A stretch of 64,000 bases of DNA. Origin: Pseudomonas sp. LFM046. Its GTDB lineage: Bacteria; Pseudomonadota; Gammaproteobacteria; Pseudomonadales; Pseudomonadaceae. The DNA lies in the NCBI RefSeq assembly GCF_000949385.2, contig NZ_JYKO02000001.1, positions 3,150,648 through 3,214,647 of the forward strand, given 5' to 3'. Position numbers and translations under genes: made by a program. Under the pieces are notes generated by a model, which made no database searches, was not told the origin of the DNA, and saw nothing but the letters and a program-made list of their open reading frames with translations. Positions 44,975 to 54,081 of this stretch are shown one piece after another; the stretch's first letter is position 1, and each line of letters begins with the position of its first letter.

Positions 44975-45454
44975 TCAGGACGCGCCGGCCGCCCCCGCCA
45001 CCGGCACCTCCAGCCCCACCTTCACATTGCTCATCGACACCAGGGTGCGGAAGCGCTTGACGTTATTGTTCTCGAAGAACAGCTCCCGCGTCAGTTCGGT
45101 GTATTGCTCCATGCTGCGTACCGCCAGCACCAGCACGAAGTCGCACTCCCCCGCCACGTAGTAGCACTGCTGCACCTGAGGGCAGGCGAGGAAGCCACGC
45201 TTCATCGCATCCAGCAGGTCCAGCCGTTCGCTCTCCACTTCCACCTCGACGATGATGGTCAACGGGTGACCCAGCCGGCCCGCATCCACCAGCGCCACCG
45301 TCTTGCGGATGACGCCCTCGTCCGTCAGCCGCTTCAGCCGCCGATTGACCGCCGCCGCAGAAAGATTGACCCGCTCACCCAGTTCGGCCTGGGGCAGCCC
45401 GGCGTCCTGCTGGACTTCATGGATCAGCTTGAGGTCGAAGGCATCCAGGTTCAT
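44975..45454 (-). CDS. Lrp/AsnC-family transcriptional regulator
   Basis: A 159-residue Lrp-type regulator. The N-terminal helix-turn-helix is LPQAELGERVNLSAAAVNRRLKRL and the C-terminal ligand-binding RAM domain contains YYVAGECDFVLVLAV. ATG at 45454 is preferred to an upstream start that would enter the operator region. It is divergent from the carbamoyl-type hydrolase and the diaminopropionate ammonia-lyase, with 143 bp between start codons, and probably regulates them in response to an amino acid. Confidence 0.9.
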   Translation of the reverse strand: MNLDAFDLKLIHEVQQDAGLPQAELGERVNLSAAAVNRRLKRLTDEGVIRKTVALVDAGRLGHPLTIIVEVEVESERLDLLDAMKRGFLACPQVQQCYYVAGECDFVLVLAVRSMEQYTELTRELFFENNNVKRFRTLVSMSNVKVGLEVPVAGAAGAS

Positions 45455-45466
45455 GGTCAGTACTCG

Positions 45467-45537
45467 CAATGAAATTGATCAGGCTGCGCGAATCGCTCAA
45501 TGAAATTCCGCCGATTGCCGAAACTTCGCGAAATTGC
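45467..45537. promoter_or_regulatory. phased GAAATT boxes in the Lrp intergenic region
   Basis: CAATGAAATT occurs at 45467-45476 and 45498-45507, 31 bp apart, and GCGAAATTGC follows at 45528-45537 (GAAATT boxes 31 and 28 bp apart). The spacing is near three helical turns, as expected for an Lrp-type octamer bound on one DNA face. Direct binding is inferred. Confidence 0.5.
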
Positions 45538-45597
45538 TGTGCCCTGCGAGAAATATTATTACGCCGTCACTGGAATCACCCCATCGGAGATCACGCG

Positions 45598-46848
45598 ATG
45601 AGCCAACATGCCGCCCCGGCTGCGCCCCTTCTCGATGGCGAGACGTTGCTCCGGCAGATCCAGGTCCTCGGCGAAATCGGTCGCGAGGCCGGGCAGCCGG
45701 GGCGCACCCGGATCGCCCTGACCGACGCCGACAAGGCCGCCCGGGACCAACTGGTGCGGTGGATGGAGGAGCTGGGCCTTGAGGTGCGGATCGACCGCAT
45801 CGGTAACCTCTTCGGCACCCTGGCCGGCCACAGGGACCAGCAGGCCCCGCTGATGATTGGCTCCCACATCGACAGCGTCGCCAATGCCGGCGCCCTGGAC
45901 GGCTGCTACGGCGTACTGGCCGGGCTTGCCGTGGTGCGCGCCTTCCGCGACGCCGGGCAGTTGCCGGCCCGTCCGCTCACGGTGGCGGCCTTCACCAATG
46001 AAGAAGGCGTGCGCTACCAGCCGGACATGATGGGCTCGCTGGTGTACGCCGGGGGCCTTGCCGTCGGCGAGGCGCTGGACCGCATCGGCACGGACGGCAC
46101 CCGCCTCGGCGACGAGCTGGCACGGATCGGTTACGCCGGCGACCTGGAGCCCGGCGCCCGGGTCCCCCACGAATACCTGGAGCTCCACGTCGAGCAGGGG
46201 CCGATCCTGGAAGCCGAGGGCCTCCGCATTGGCGTGGTGGAGAACCTGCAAGGCATTTCCTGGCAGCAGGTCACCATCACTGGCACCGCCAACCACGCCG
46301 GCACCACGCCGATGCGCCTGCGTCACGACGCCGGCTGGGCAGCGGCGGCGGTGATCCATCAGCTGCGCGAAATCGCTACTGACGGCACCCTGGCCACGGC
46401 GGGCTGCATGCGCTTCGAACCAGATTTGATCAATGTGATTCCGCGCAAGGCGGTGTTCAGCGTGGACCTGCGCGACCCCGACGAGGCCCGCCTGCAGGCC
46501 GCCGAAGCGCGCTTGGGTGCCTTCCTCGAACGGATTGCCCGGGACGAAGGCGTCGAGATCGGCTGCCAGCAGCTGGTGCGTTTCCAGCCGGTCACCTTCG
46601 ATGCGGGGCTGGCCGACGCCATCGAAGGCTCCGCCGTTCGCCTCGGCCTGTCCCATCGGCGCATGACCTCGGGCGCCGGGCACGACGCCCAGATGATCGC
46701 CCGCATCGCGCCGGCAGCCATGATCTTCGTGCCCAGTCGGGGCGGGATCAGCCACAACCCCCGCGAACACACCGACGACGACCAGCTTCTGGATGGCGCC
46801 AGGGTGCTGCTGGACGTGGTCCTGCACCGGCTCGCCGGCCGTTCCTGA
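45598..46848 (+). CDS. Zn-dependent hydrolase, N-carbamoyl-L-amino-acid hydrolase/allantoate amidohydrolase type
   Basis: A 416-residue M20-family amidase of the group that removes carbamoyl groups from N-carbamoyl amino acids, ureidoglycolate precursors or allantoate. Metal-site motifs are visible: IGSHIDSVANAGALDGCYG, FTNEEGVRY, HVEQGPILE and the dimerisation-domain motif TGTANHAGTTPM; MTSGAGHDAQMIA carries the last His. ATG at 45598 has GGAG nine bases or so upstream. It is followed after 33 bp by a diaminopropionate ammonia-lyase, so it may release 2,3-diaminopropionate from a carbamoylated form. Confidence 0.88.
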   Translation: MSQHAAPAAPLLDGETLLRQIQVLGEIGREAGQPGRTRIALTDADKAARDQLVRWMEELGLEVRIDRIGNLFGTLAGHRDQQAPLMIGSHIDSVANAGALDGCYGVLAGLAVVRAFRDAGQLPARPLTVAAFTNEEGVRYQPDMMGSLVYAGGLAVGEALDRIGTDGTRLGDELARIGYAGDLEPGARVPHEYLELHVEQGPILEAEGLRIGVVENLQGISWQQVTITGTANHAGTTPMRLRHDAGWAAAAVIHQLREIATDGTLATAGCMRFEPDLINVIPRKAVFSVDLRDPDEARLQAAEARLGAFLERIARDEGVEIGCQQLVRFQPVTFDAGLADAIEGSAVRLGLSHRRMTSGAGHDAQMIARIAPAAMIFVPSRGGISHNPREHTDDDQLLDGARVLLDVVLHRLAGRS

Positions 46849-46881
46849 TCGTCCGCCCTTTTCCCCTGCCTGGAGTCCGCC

Positions 46882-48087
46882 ATGCTCATCGCCAACCCCA
46901 ATGCCACGCGCGGTGCCTATCCCGAAGACCTGCGCGCCCTCATGAACACGCAACTGGCCGACGAGAACCGCGCCTGGCTGTCCACCTGGAGCCACCTCAG
47001 CGGGTCCGCCACGCCACTCTGGGACATGCCCGGCCTGGCCCGGCAATTGGGCGTTGGCCAGCTGCTGATCAAGGATGAGTCGGTGCGGTCCGACCTGGGC
47101 AGCTTCAAGGCACTGGGCGCCCCGATCGCCCTGTTGCGACTGATCCTCCGCCGCTTTCCCGAGCACGATTTCGAGCCCCGCGCACTTCTGGCTGGCAAGC
47201 ATCGCGACGCCCTCGCCGACTTCAGCGTGATCAGCGCCACCGACGGCAACCATGGCCGCGCGCTGGCGGCTGCGGCGCAGAGCATCGGCTGCCGCTGCGT
47301 GATCGTCCTCCACGCCCACGTCAGCCAGGAGCGGGAGCAGGCCATCGCCGCCTACGGTGCGGTGATCGTGCGCATTCGCGGCAACTACGACGACTCCGTG
47401 CAGGAAGCGGCAGCGCTGGCCGCCCGCAATGGCTGGACCGTGGTATCCGACACCTCCTACGAGAGGTACGAGGAAATTCCCCGTGACGTGATGCAGGGCT
47501 ACGGCACCATCGCCGCCGAACTGATCGAAGCGGGCGGCCCCTTCACCCACGTCTTGCTCCAGGGCGGCGTCGGCGGCCTGGCCGCTGGCGTCGTCAGCTA
47601 CTTCTGGGAACGCTGCGGCGCCGATCGACCGACCTTCATCGTCGTGGAGCCCCGGCAGGCCGACTGCCTGTACCAGAGCGCCCTGGCCGGCCACCCCACA
47701 CGGGCCAGCGGCTCGGTGGATTCGGTCATGGCGGGGCTGGCTTGCGGCGAGACGTCTCCGCTGGCCTGGAAATTCCTCGCCGGCGGCGTCGACCACTTCA
47801 TGACCATCGAGGACGAGGCGGCCGTTTCCGCCATGCGCCAGTTGGCGGCCGGCGCGGCAGGTGACGTTCCGTTGGTGGCGGGTGAGTCTGCCGCGGCCGG
47901 CCTGGCCGGGCTTGCACAACTGATGGCGTCTGCGCCGCTGGCAGCCCAAGTGGGGCTGGATGGCAATTCCCGCGTCGTGCTGCTCAGCACCGAGGGAGCC
48001 ACTGCGCCGGACCTTTATGCGGAGCTGGTGGGCTCGACTGCCGAAGCGGTGCTGCAACGCCAACGCGCCTGGCTGCAGGCGCGCTAG
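46882..48087 (+). CDS. dpaL: diaminopropionate ammonia-lyase
   Basis: A PLP enzyme of the tryptophan synthase beta fold that splits 2,3-diaminopropionate into pyruvate and two ammonia. The 401-residue protein has the PLP lysine in DLGSFKALGAP, SATDGNHGRALA, and the glycine loop LQGGVGGLAAGV. It matches E. coli YgeX in pattern and length. Linkage to an M20-type amidase recalls E. coli ygeX-ygeY. Substrate derivative inferred: a carbamoyl- or acyl-diaminopropionate such as the plant amino acid albizziine. Confidence 0.88.
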   Translation: MLIANPNATRGAYPEDLRALMNTQLADENRAWLSTWSHLSGSATPLWDMPGLARQLGVGQLLIKDESVRSDLGSFKALGAPIALLRLILRRFPEHDFEPRALLAGKHRDALADFSVISATDGNHGRALAAAAQSIGCRCVIVLHAHVSQEREQAIAAYGAVIVRIRGNYDDSVQEAAALAARNGWTVVSDTSYERYEEIPRDVMQGYGTIAAELIEAGGPFTHVLLQGGVGGLAAGVVSYFWERCGADRPTFIVVEPRQADCLYQSALAGHPTRASGSVDSVMAGLACGETSPLAWKFLAGGVDHFMTIEDEAAVSAMRQLAAGAAGDVPLVAGESAAAGLAGLAQLMASAPLAAQVGLDGNSRVVLLSTEGATAPDLYAELVGSTAEAVLQRQRAWLQAR

Positions 48088-48094
48088 CTATGCC

Positions 48095-48874
48095 CTACGC
48101 CACCTTGGGGGCAGCCGGCTCCAGGCATTCGGCCAGGATCGAGAGTTCCACTTCGGCCGCCTTCAGCTCCGCTGCGCCAGCGATTTCCCAGCGATCCTTG
48201 AGGACCAGGAGGTCCATTTCCTGATCGGCCTTCAGGCACCACTGGAAGTGGTCGTGCCAGTCCCCCAAAGCGGACTGCACGGCCTTCAAGGCATGGATGG
48301 CCTCGCCCGGAATCGGCGAAAGCCGGGGGTAGGCTTCATGGGCATAGCGCATGCGCTTGACCAGCAGGCGCAGCGCATGCCGATCAAACGCCGGATCGGC
48401 CAGGGCCTGGCGCAACCGCAGGAGTTGGCGTTGCAGGCGGATTCGCACCCGTTCGCGGAGATCGCCCAGCTCGCCTTCGCGCTCGGCCTCGCGCATCCGC
48501 TCGGGCCAGGCATCCAGCACGGCCATGAAGCGCTGCAGCGTGGCGCTGGACTCGATGGCGCCATAGCTGGATTCGAGCAGGTGGCGCCGACGCTCGGCCT
48601 GGTCGTGGAAGCCCTGGCGATCCAGCTCGACGATCAGCACTTCCAGATCGCGTACGGGCGTGGTCAGGCGGCCTACATCAGCCGCCGCTGCGTCCAGTTC
48701 TCTCGGTGCATCCAGGCGCCGCATCGGTCGCAACAGGCTGCGCAGCTTGCGCAGGTTGATACGCAGGTCGTGGAGGGCTTCTCCATCGGTCCGGCAGGCA
48801 AGGCGCGCATAGGCGTGGTGAAGTCCGACTTCCAGCCCAAGCACCTGGGCGACGATTGAATCGATGAAAGACAT
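48095..48874 (-). CDS. CHAD domain protein
   Basis: A 259-residue CHAD protein, an all-helical domain with conserved His and basic residues that binds polyphosphate. The signature His-rich start is seen in EALHDLRINLRKLRSLLRPMRRL, and a second set lies in HALRLLVKRMRYAHEAY. No CYTH domain is attached. It converges with the dpaL gene, with 7 bp between stops. Likely polyphosphate-linked; partner unknown. Confidence 0.88.
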   Translation of the reverse strand: MSFIDSIVAQVLGLEVGLHHAYARLACRTDGEALHDLRINLRKLRSLLRPMRRLDAPRELDAAAADVGRLTTPVRDLEVLIVELDRQGFHDQAERRRHLLESSYGAIESSATLQRFMAVLDAWPERMREAEREGELGDLRERVRIRLQRQLLRLRQALADPAFDRHALRLLVKRMRYAHEAYPRLSPIPGEAIHALKAVQSALGDWHDHFQWCLKADQEMDLLVLKDRWEIAGAAELKAAEVELSILAECLEPAAPKVA

Positions 48875-49020
48875 CCTGACTACCCTTCGACGACTGGTGC
48901 CAAGAGCCTAGCCAAGAAAGATGTGAATGGTGTTGCACCAGGTCAACACCTCTCAGCGTGGACAGGACCGGCTGGCCTGTGGCAGCGTCCGGGACGATCA
49001 CGCCAACCCGGGAGCCCCGT

Positions 49021-49431
49021 ATGAACGACAGGAAAGAAGCCATTGCCCGATTCATCCGCGAGGAGTTCCCCCAGGCGCGGGTCGAAGTGGATGCCGTGGG
49101 CGACCGCTGCGCCACGGTCTCCCAGGCGGTGGACGACTCCGACCTGCGCCCCGGCGGAACCATCTCCGGGCCGACGCTGATGGCGCTCGCGGATGTGGCG
49201 CTCTACGTGGCGCTGCTGGGCGAGATAGGCATCGTGCCCCTGGCCGTCACCACCAGCCTGACCATCAACTTCCTGCGCAAGCCCGAAGCCGGCAAACGCA
49301 TCATCGGCGAGTGCCGGCTGATGAAGGTGGGCAAGACCCTGGCCATGGGCGAGGTTTCCCTCTACTCGGAGGGGCTGGACGACCCGGTCGCCCACGTGGT
49401 GGGCACCTACTCCATTCCCCCGGCCCGCTGA
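49021..49431 (+). CDS. PaaI-type thioesterase (hotdog fold)
   Basis: A 136-residue acyl-CoA thioesterase of the PaaI/4HBT family. Motif LRPGGTISGPTLMALADVALYVALLG matches the hotdog helix with the catalytic Asp in ADVA, and TSLTINFLRKP is the following strand. ATG at 49021 has GGGAG upstream; an upstream start would add 21 codons in non-conserved sequence. It precedes the RlhA-type gene by 94 bp on the same strand. Its acyl-CoA substrate is unknown. Confidence 0.85.
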   Translation: MNDRKEAIARFIREEFPQARVEVDAVGDRCATVSQAVDDSDLRPGGTISGPTLMALADVALYVALLGEIGIVPLAVTTSLTINFLRKPEAGKRIIGECRLMKVGKTLAMGEVSLYSEGLDDPVAHVVGTYSIPPAR

Positions 49432-49525
49432 CCGGCGCCGATCCACCATCCGGCACCCCATGGGTGCCGACGCCGCACTTGCCCGCTACAATGCGCCCCC
49501 TGCTTTAGTGCCGGATGCCATTGCC

Positions 49526-51529
49526 ATGTCCCTACCCAAACACCACCTCGAACTCCTCAGCCCCGCCCGCGACGTCGAAATCGCCCGCGAGGCCATCCTG
49601 CATGGGGCCGATGCCGTGTACATCGGCGGCCCGAGCTTCGGGGCCCGGCACAACGCGTGCAACGAGGTGGCGGACATCGCGAAGCTGGTGGAATTCGCCC
49701 ATCGCTTCCATGTGCGGGTGTTCGTCACCATCAACACCATCCTCCATGACGACGAACTGGAGCCGGCGCGCAAGCTGATCCACGAGCTCTATGACGCCGG
49801 CGTCGACGCGCTGATCGTGCAGGACGTGGGCGTCCTCGAACTGGACATCCCGCCGATCGAACTCCATGCCAGCACCCAGACCGACATCCGCACCCTGGAG
49901 CGCGCCAAGTTCCTCGACAAGGCCGGCTTCTCCCAGCTGGTCCTGGCCCGCGAGCTGAACCTGAACCAGATCCGCGCCATCGCCGACGAGACCGACGCCG
50001 CCATCGAGTTCTTCATCCACGGCGCGCTGTGCGTGGCCTTCTCCGGCCAGTGCAACATCTCCCACGCCCAGACCGGCCGCAGCGCCAACCGCGGCGACTG
50101 CTCCCAGGCCTGCCGCCTGCCGTACACCCTGAAGGACGACCAGGGCCGCGTCGTGGCCTTCGAGAAGCACCTGCTGTCGATGAAAGACAACAACCAGAGC
50201 GCCAACCTCAGCGCCCTGGTGGATGCCGGCGTGCGCTCCTTCAAGATCGAAGGGCGCTACAAGGATGCGAGCTACGTCAAGAACATCACCTCCTACTACC
50301 GCCAGCGTCTGGACGGCATCCTGGAAAGTCGCCCGGACCTCGCCCGCGCCTCCAGCGGCCGCACGGACCACTTCTTCGTCCCGGACCCGGACAAGACCTT
50401 CCACCGTGGCAGCACCGACTACTTCGTCACCGATCGCAAGATCGACATCGGCGCCTTCGACACCCCCACCTTCACCGGCCTGCCGGTGGGCCAGGTGGAG
50501 AAAGTGGGCAAGCGCGACCTGATCGCCGTGACCCATGAACCGCTGACCAACGGCGACGGCCTCAACGTGCTGGTCAAGCGTGAGGTGGTGGGCTTCCGCG
50601 CCAACATCGCCGAGCTGAAGGATGAGTTCGAGGAAGACGGCGAGAAGCGCTGGCGCTATCGCGTCGAGCCCAACGAGATGCCGGAAGGCCTTTCCCGCCT
50701 GCGCCCGAACCATCCGCTCTCCCGCAATCTGGACCACAACTGGCAGCAGGCCCTGCTGAAGACGTCCGCCGAACGCCGCGTTGGCGTCAGCTGGAAAGCC
50801 ACTCTGCGCGAAGCGCGCCTGGAACTGACCGCCACCAGCGAAGAAGGCGTGAGCGCCACCGTCGCCCTGGACGGCCCGTTCGGCGCCGCCAACAAGCCGG
50901 ACCAGGCGCTGGAGCAACTGCACGACCTGCTGGGCCAGTTGGGCACCACCCAGTACCACGCCGAAACCATCGAGCTGGACGCACCGCAGGCGTTCTTCAT
51001 CCCGAACTCGCAGCTCAAGGCCCTGCGCCGCGAAGCCATCGAGCAGCTCACCGAAGCCCGCGTCGCCGCCCATCCCCGTGGCAGCCGCAAGGCCGAGAGC
51101 AACCCGCCGCCGGTGTATCCGGAGTCGCACCTGTCGTTCCTGTACAACGTGTACAACCAGAAGGCCCGCGACTTCTACCACCGCCACGGTGTGCAGCTGA
51201 TCGACGCCGCCTACGAGGCCCACGAGGAAACGGGCGAGGTGCCGGTGATGATTACCAAGCACTGCCTGCGCTTCTCCTTCAACCTCTGCCCCAAGCAGGC
51301 CAAAGGCGTGACCGGCGTGCGCACCAAAGTGGCGCCGATGCAGCTGGTGCATGGCGATGAAGTGCTGACCCTGAAGTTCGACTGCAAACCCTGCGAGATG
51401 CATGTGGTGGGCAAGATCAAGGGCCACATCCTCGACCTGCCCCAACCCGGCAGCGCCGCCACCCAGGTGGTCGGCCACATCACCCCGGATGACCTGCTGA
51501 AGACCATCCGCAACCGCGCGCCGCACTGA
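49526..51529 (+). CDS. rlhA: U32-family protein, probable 23S rRNA C2501 hydroxylase RlhA
   Basis: A 667-residue U32 family protein of the E. coli YdcP/RlhA type, with a DUF3656-like C-terminal half. RlhA hydroxylates cytidine 2501 of 23S rRNA. It starts HHLELLSPARDVEIAREAI and has the signature FIHGALCVAFSGQCNISH, followed by GDCSQACRLPY; the Cys residues here and in FDCKPCEMHV are candidate iron-sulfur ligands. ATG at 49526 fits the family start; the upstream extension is dropped. Length matches RlhA (653) better than the shorter YegQ proteins. Confidence 0.8.
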   Translation: MSLPKHHLELLSPARDVEIAREAILHGADAVYIGGPSFGARHNACNEVADIAKLVEFAHRFHVRVFVTINTILHDDELEPARKLIHELYDAGVDALIVQDVGVLELDIPPIELHASTQTDIRTLERAKFLDKAGFSQLVLARELNLNQIRAIADETDAAIEFFIHGALCVAFSGQCNISHAQTGRSANRGDCSQACRLPYTLKDDQGRVVAFEKHLLSMKDNNQSANLSALVDAGVRSFKIEGRYKDASYVKNITSYYRQRLDGILESRPDLARASSGRTDHFFVPDPDKTFHRGSTDYFVTDRKIDIGAFDTPTFTGLPVGQVEKVGKRDLIAVTHEPLTNGDGLNVLVKREVVGFRANIAELKDEFEEDGEKRWRYRVEPNEMPEGLSRLRPNHPLSRNLDHNWQQALLKTSAERRVGVSWKATLREARLELTATSEEGVSATVALDGPFGAANKPDQALEQLHDLLGQLGTTQYHAETIELDAPQAFFIPNSQLKALRREAIEQLTEARVAAHPRGSRKAESNPPPVYPESHLSFLYNVYNQKARDFYHRHGVQLIDAAYEAHEETGEVPVMITKHCLRFSFNLCPKQAKGVTGVRTKVAPMQLVHGDEVLTLKFDCKPCEMHVVGKIKGHILDLPQPGSAATQVVGHITPDDLLKTIRNRAPH

Positions 51530-51548
51530 CGTCGCCACCTGGCTGACC

Positions 51549-51627
51549 GTAGGGTGCGCTGTGCGCACCGCTTCCGGAGTCAGGTCCGGCGCCAGGTCCA
51601 ACCGCTGATGCGCACGGCGCACCCGAC
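51549..51627. repeat. GTAGGGTGCGC-type inverted repeat, copy B
   Basis: A 79 bp element beginning GTAGGGTGCGCTGTGCGCAC and ending TGATGCGCACGGCGCACCCG. It matches copy A at 33197-33276 end to end with about the same length and arrangement, and follows the rlhA gene. Confidence 0.75.
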
Positions 51628-51688
51628 AGGCTCGAATCCTTCGCTTTCGCCCACCGGCATAGGTCGGCGCATTCTCGACAATCAGAGC

Positions 51689-51718
51689 TTGCGAATTCTC
51701 GCTACAGGCTTAATGTAG
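51689..51718 (+). promoter_or_regulatory. chromate operon promoter with inverted repeat
   Basis: TTGCGA (51689-51694), a 16 bp spacer and TAATGT (51711-51716) look like a promoter. An inverted repeat CTACA-N7-TGTAG (51702-51718) overlaps the -10. It lies 31 bp before the chrB start. Binding of ChrB is inferred. Confidence 0.5.
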
Positions 51719-51749
51719 AGGCTCAAACATTTTTTGTTAGAGACGCTAC

Positions 51750-52694
51750 ATGGAACGCTGGCTCTCCCTGGTCATCGGCCTGCCCACCGCCAACGCCACC
51801 GCGCGCATGCGGGCCTGGCGCGCCTTGAAAGGCTGTGGCGCGGCAGTCTTGCGTGATGGCGTGTACCTGCTGCCGAACACGCCCGGCTGCCGCGACGAAC
51901 TGGCCGCCATCGAGCGGGACATCCTGTCCATCAATGGCACCGCCTACCTGCTGCCCATCGAGGACCCGGAAGGCGCACGCTTCATCCCGCTGTTCGACCG
52001 CAGCCAGGACTACGCCAACCTGCGCGCCGAGATCGAGGCCTGCCGCAACCAACTGAGCGCGGACAACGCCCTGGCCTCCACCCGGCAGATCCGCAAGCTG
52101 CGCAAGGCCTTCACCCAGCTCGCGGACATCGATTTCTTCCCCGGCGAAGCCCGGCAGCAGGTGGATTCAGCCCTGCAGGACCTGGAAACCGCCATCAGCC
52201 GCACGCTGTCGGCGGACGAACCCAGCAGCCACGAGCAATCCATCGCGGCGCTGCGGCGCTCCGATTACCAGGGCCGCCTCTGGGCCACCCGCAAGCGCCC
52301 CTGGGTGGACCGCCTGGCCAGCGCCTGGCTCATTCGCCGCTTCATCGATCGGGACGCCCGCTTCCTCTGGCTGGAGTCACCTCGGGACTGCCCGCAGGAC
52401 GCCCTGGGTTTCGACTTCGACGGCGCCACCTTCAGCCATGTCGGCCAGCGCGTCACCTTCGAGACCCTGCTGGCCAGCTTCCAACTGGACGAACCGGCCC
52501 TGAGCAAGGTCGCGACCCTGGTGCACTACCTGGACGTGGGCGGCATCCAGCCGGCGGAGGCCGCCGGCATCGAGCGGGTCCTGGCCGGCCTGCGGGAGAG
52601 CGTCACCGACGACGACCAGCTCCTGGCCGCCGCCAGCGCCATCTTCGATAGCCTCCTGACCGCCTTTGCGAATGACGAGAAAGACCATGAGTGA
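51750..52694 (+). CDS. chrB: chromate resistance protein ChrB
   Basis: ChrB, 314 residues, is the chromate-responsive regulator or accessory protein of ChrA. It shows an N-terminal winged-helix-like part (ANATARMRAWRALKGCGAAVLRDGVYLLP) and the C-terminal ChrB domain (TRKRPWVDRLASAWLIRRFID through SHVGQRVTFETLLASF). Members are chromate sensors in some organisms. It overlaps chrA by 8 bp, so translation is coupled. First gene of the four-gene chromate unit. Confidence 0.88.
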   Translation: MERWLSLVIGLPTANATARMRAWRALKGCGAAVLRDGVYLLPNTPGCRDELAAIERDILSINGTAYLLPIEDPEGARFIPLFDRSQDYANLRAEIEACRNQLSADNALASTRQIRKLRKAFTQLADIDFFPGEARQQVDSALQDLETAISRTLSADEPSSHEQSIAALRRSDYQGRLWATRKRPWVDRLASAWLIRRFIDRDARFLWLESPRDCPQDALGFDFDGATFSHVGQRVTFETLLASFQLDEPALSKVATLVHYLDVGGIQPAEAAGIERVLAGLRESVTDDDQLLAAASAIFDSLLTAFANDEKDHE

Positions 52695-54051
52695 GACCAC
52701 CGTGCGCAGCGCCGAGCAGTCCCCCGCCTCCAGCGCGCCCATCGGCCTGTTCGAGGCCTTCCTGTTCTGGCTGAAGCTCGGCTTCATCAGCTTTGGCGGC
52801 CCGGCCGGGCAAATCGCGATCATGCACCAGGAGCTGGTGGAGCGACGCCGCTGGATCAGCGAGCGGCGTTTCCTCCACGCGTTGAACTACTGCATGTTGC
52901 TCCCCGGCCCGGAGGCCCAGCAGCTCGCCACCTACATCGGCTGGCTGATGCACCGCACCTGGGGCGGCGTCATCGCCGGGGCGCTGTTCGTGCTGCCCTC
53001 GCTGTTCATCCTCATTGCCCTGTCCTGGGTCTACATCGCCTTCGGTGAAGTGCCGGTGGTGGCCGGGCTGTTCTACGGCATCAAGCCGGCGGTGACCGCC
53101 ATCGTCGTCCAGGCGGCCCACCGCATCGGCTCGCGGGCGCTCAAGAACAACTGGCTGTGGGGCATCGCCGCGGCGTCCTTCGTGGCCATCTTCGCCCTCA
53201 ACCTGCCCTTCCCGCTGATCGTCGTGGGAGCCGCCCTGGCGGGCTACATCGGCGGCCGCCTGGCACCGGAGAAATTCAGCCTGGGTGGCGGTCACGGTGC
53301 CGCACAGGCCGACTACGGCCCGGCCCTCATCGACGACGACACGCCAACGCCGGAACACGCGCGCTTTCGCTGGTCGCGCCTGCTGTTGCTGATCCTCGTC
53401 GGCGCCCTGCTCTGGCTGCTGCCCATGGGCCTGCTGACCGCCTGCTTCGGCTGGCAGGGCACCCTGACCCAGATGGGCTGGTTCTTCACCAAGGCGGCGC
53501 TGCTCACCTTCGGCGGCGCCTATGCCGTGCTCCCCTACGTCTACCAGGGGGCGGTGGACCACTACGGCTGGCTGACCCCCTCCCAGATGATCGACGGCCT
53601 GGCCCTGGGCGAAACCACGCCCGGGCCGCTGATCATGGTGGTGGCGTTCGTCGCCTTCGTCGGCGCCTACGTGCAGCCGGTGTTTGGCGCCGACCAGGCG
53701 TTCCTCGCGGGCGCCCTGGCTGCCACGCTGGTCACCTGGTTCACCTTCCTGCCCTCCTTCCTCTTCATCCTGGCGGGCGGGCCCCTGGTGGAATCCACCC
53801 ACAACGAGCTGAGGTTCACCGCGCCGCTGACCGGCATCACCGCCGCCGTGGTCGGGGTCATCCTCAACCTGGCCCTGTTCTTCGGTTACCACGTGCTCTG
53901 GCCGGAAGGCTTCGAAGGCCGTTTCGACTGGCCCTCGGCGCTGATCGCGCTGGCGGCGGCCGTCGCCCTGTTCCGCTTCAAGCGCGGCGTGATCCCGGTG
54001 CTGCTCGCCTGTGCGCTGGTCGGGCTGATGGTGCATCTATTGCAGGGCTGA
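52687..54051 (+). CDS. chrA: chromate transporter ChrA
   Basis: ChrA exports chromate across the inner membrane. The 454-residue protein has the two homologous halves of long-chain CHR transporters: LKLGFISFGGPAGQIAIMHQELV at the start, and a second FFTKAALLTFGGAYAVLPYVYQGAVD halfway. ATG at 52687 is chosen by the coupling overlap with chrB. The two-domain form is as usual in proteobacteria. Two short genes follow. Confidence 0.93.
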   Translation: MSETTVRSAEQSPASSAPIGLFEAFLFWLKLGFISFGGPAGQIAIMHQELVERRRWISERRFLHALNYCMLLPGPEAQQLATYIGWLMHRTWGGVIAGALFVLPSLFILIALSWVYIAFGEVPVVAGLFYGIKPAVTAIVVQAAHRIGSRALKNNWLWGIAAASFVAIFALNLPFPLIVVGAALAGYIGGRLAPEKFSLGGGHGAAQADYGPALIDDDTPTPEHARFRWSRLLLLILVGALLWLLPMGLLTACFGWQGTLTQMGWFFTKAALLTFGGAYAVLPYVYQGAVDHYGWLTPSQMIDGLALGETTPGPLIMVVAFVAFVGAYVQPVFGADQAFLAGALAATLVTWFTFLPSFLFILAGGPLVESTHNELRFTAPLTGITAAVVGVILNLALFFGYHVLWPEGFEGRFDWPSALIALAAAVALFRFKRGVIPVLLACALVGLMVHLLQG

Positions 54052-54081
54052 ACAAGGTCCTGCGGGGCCGGGAGGTGAGCG

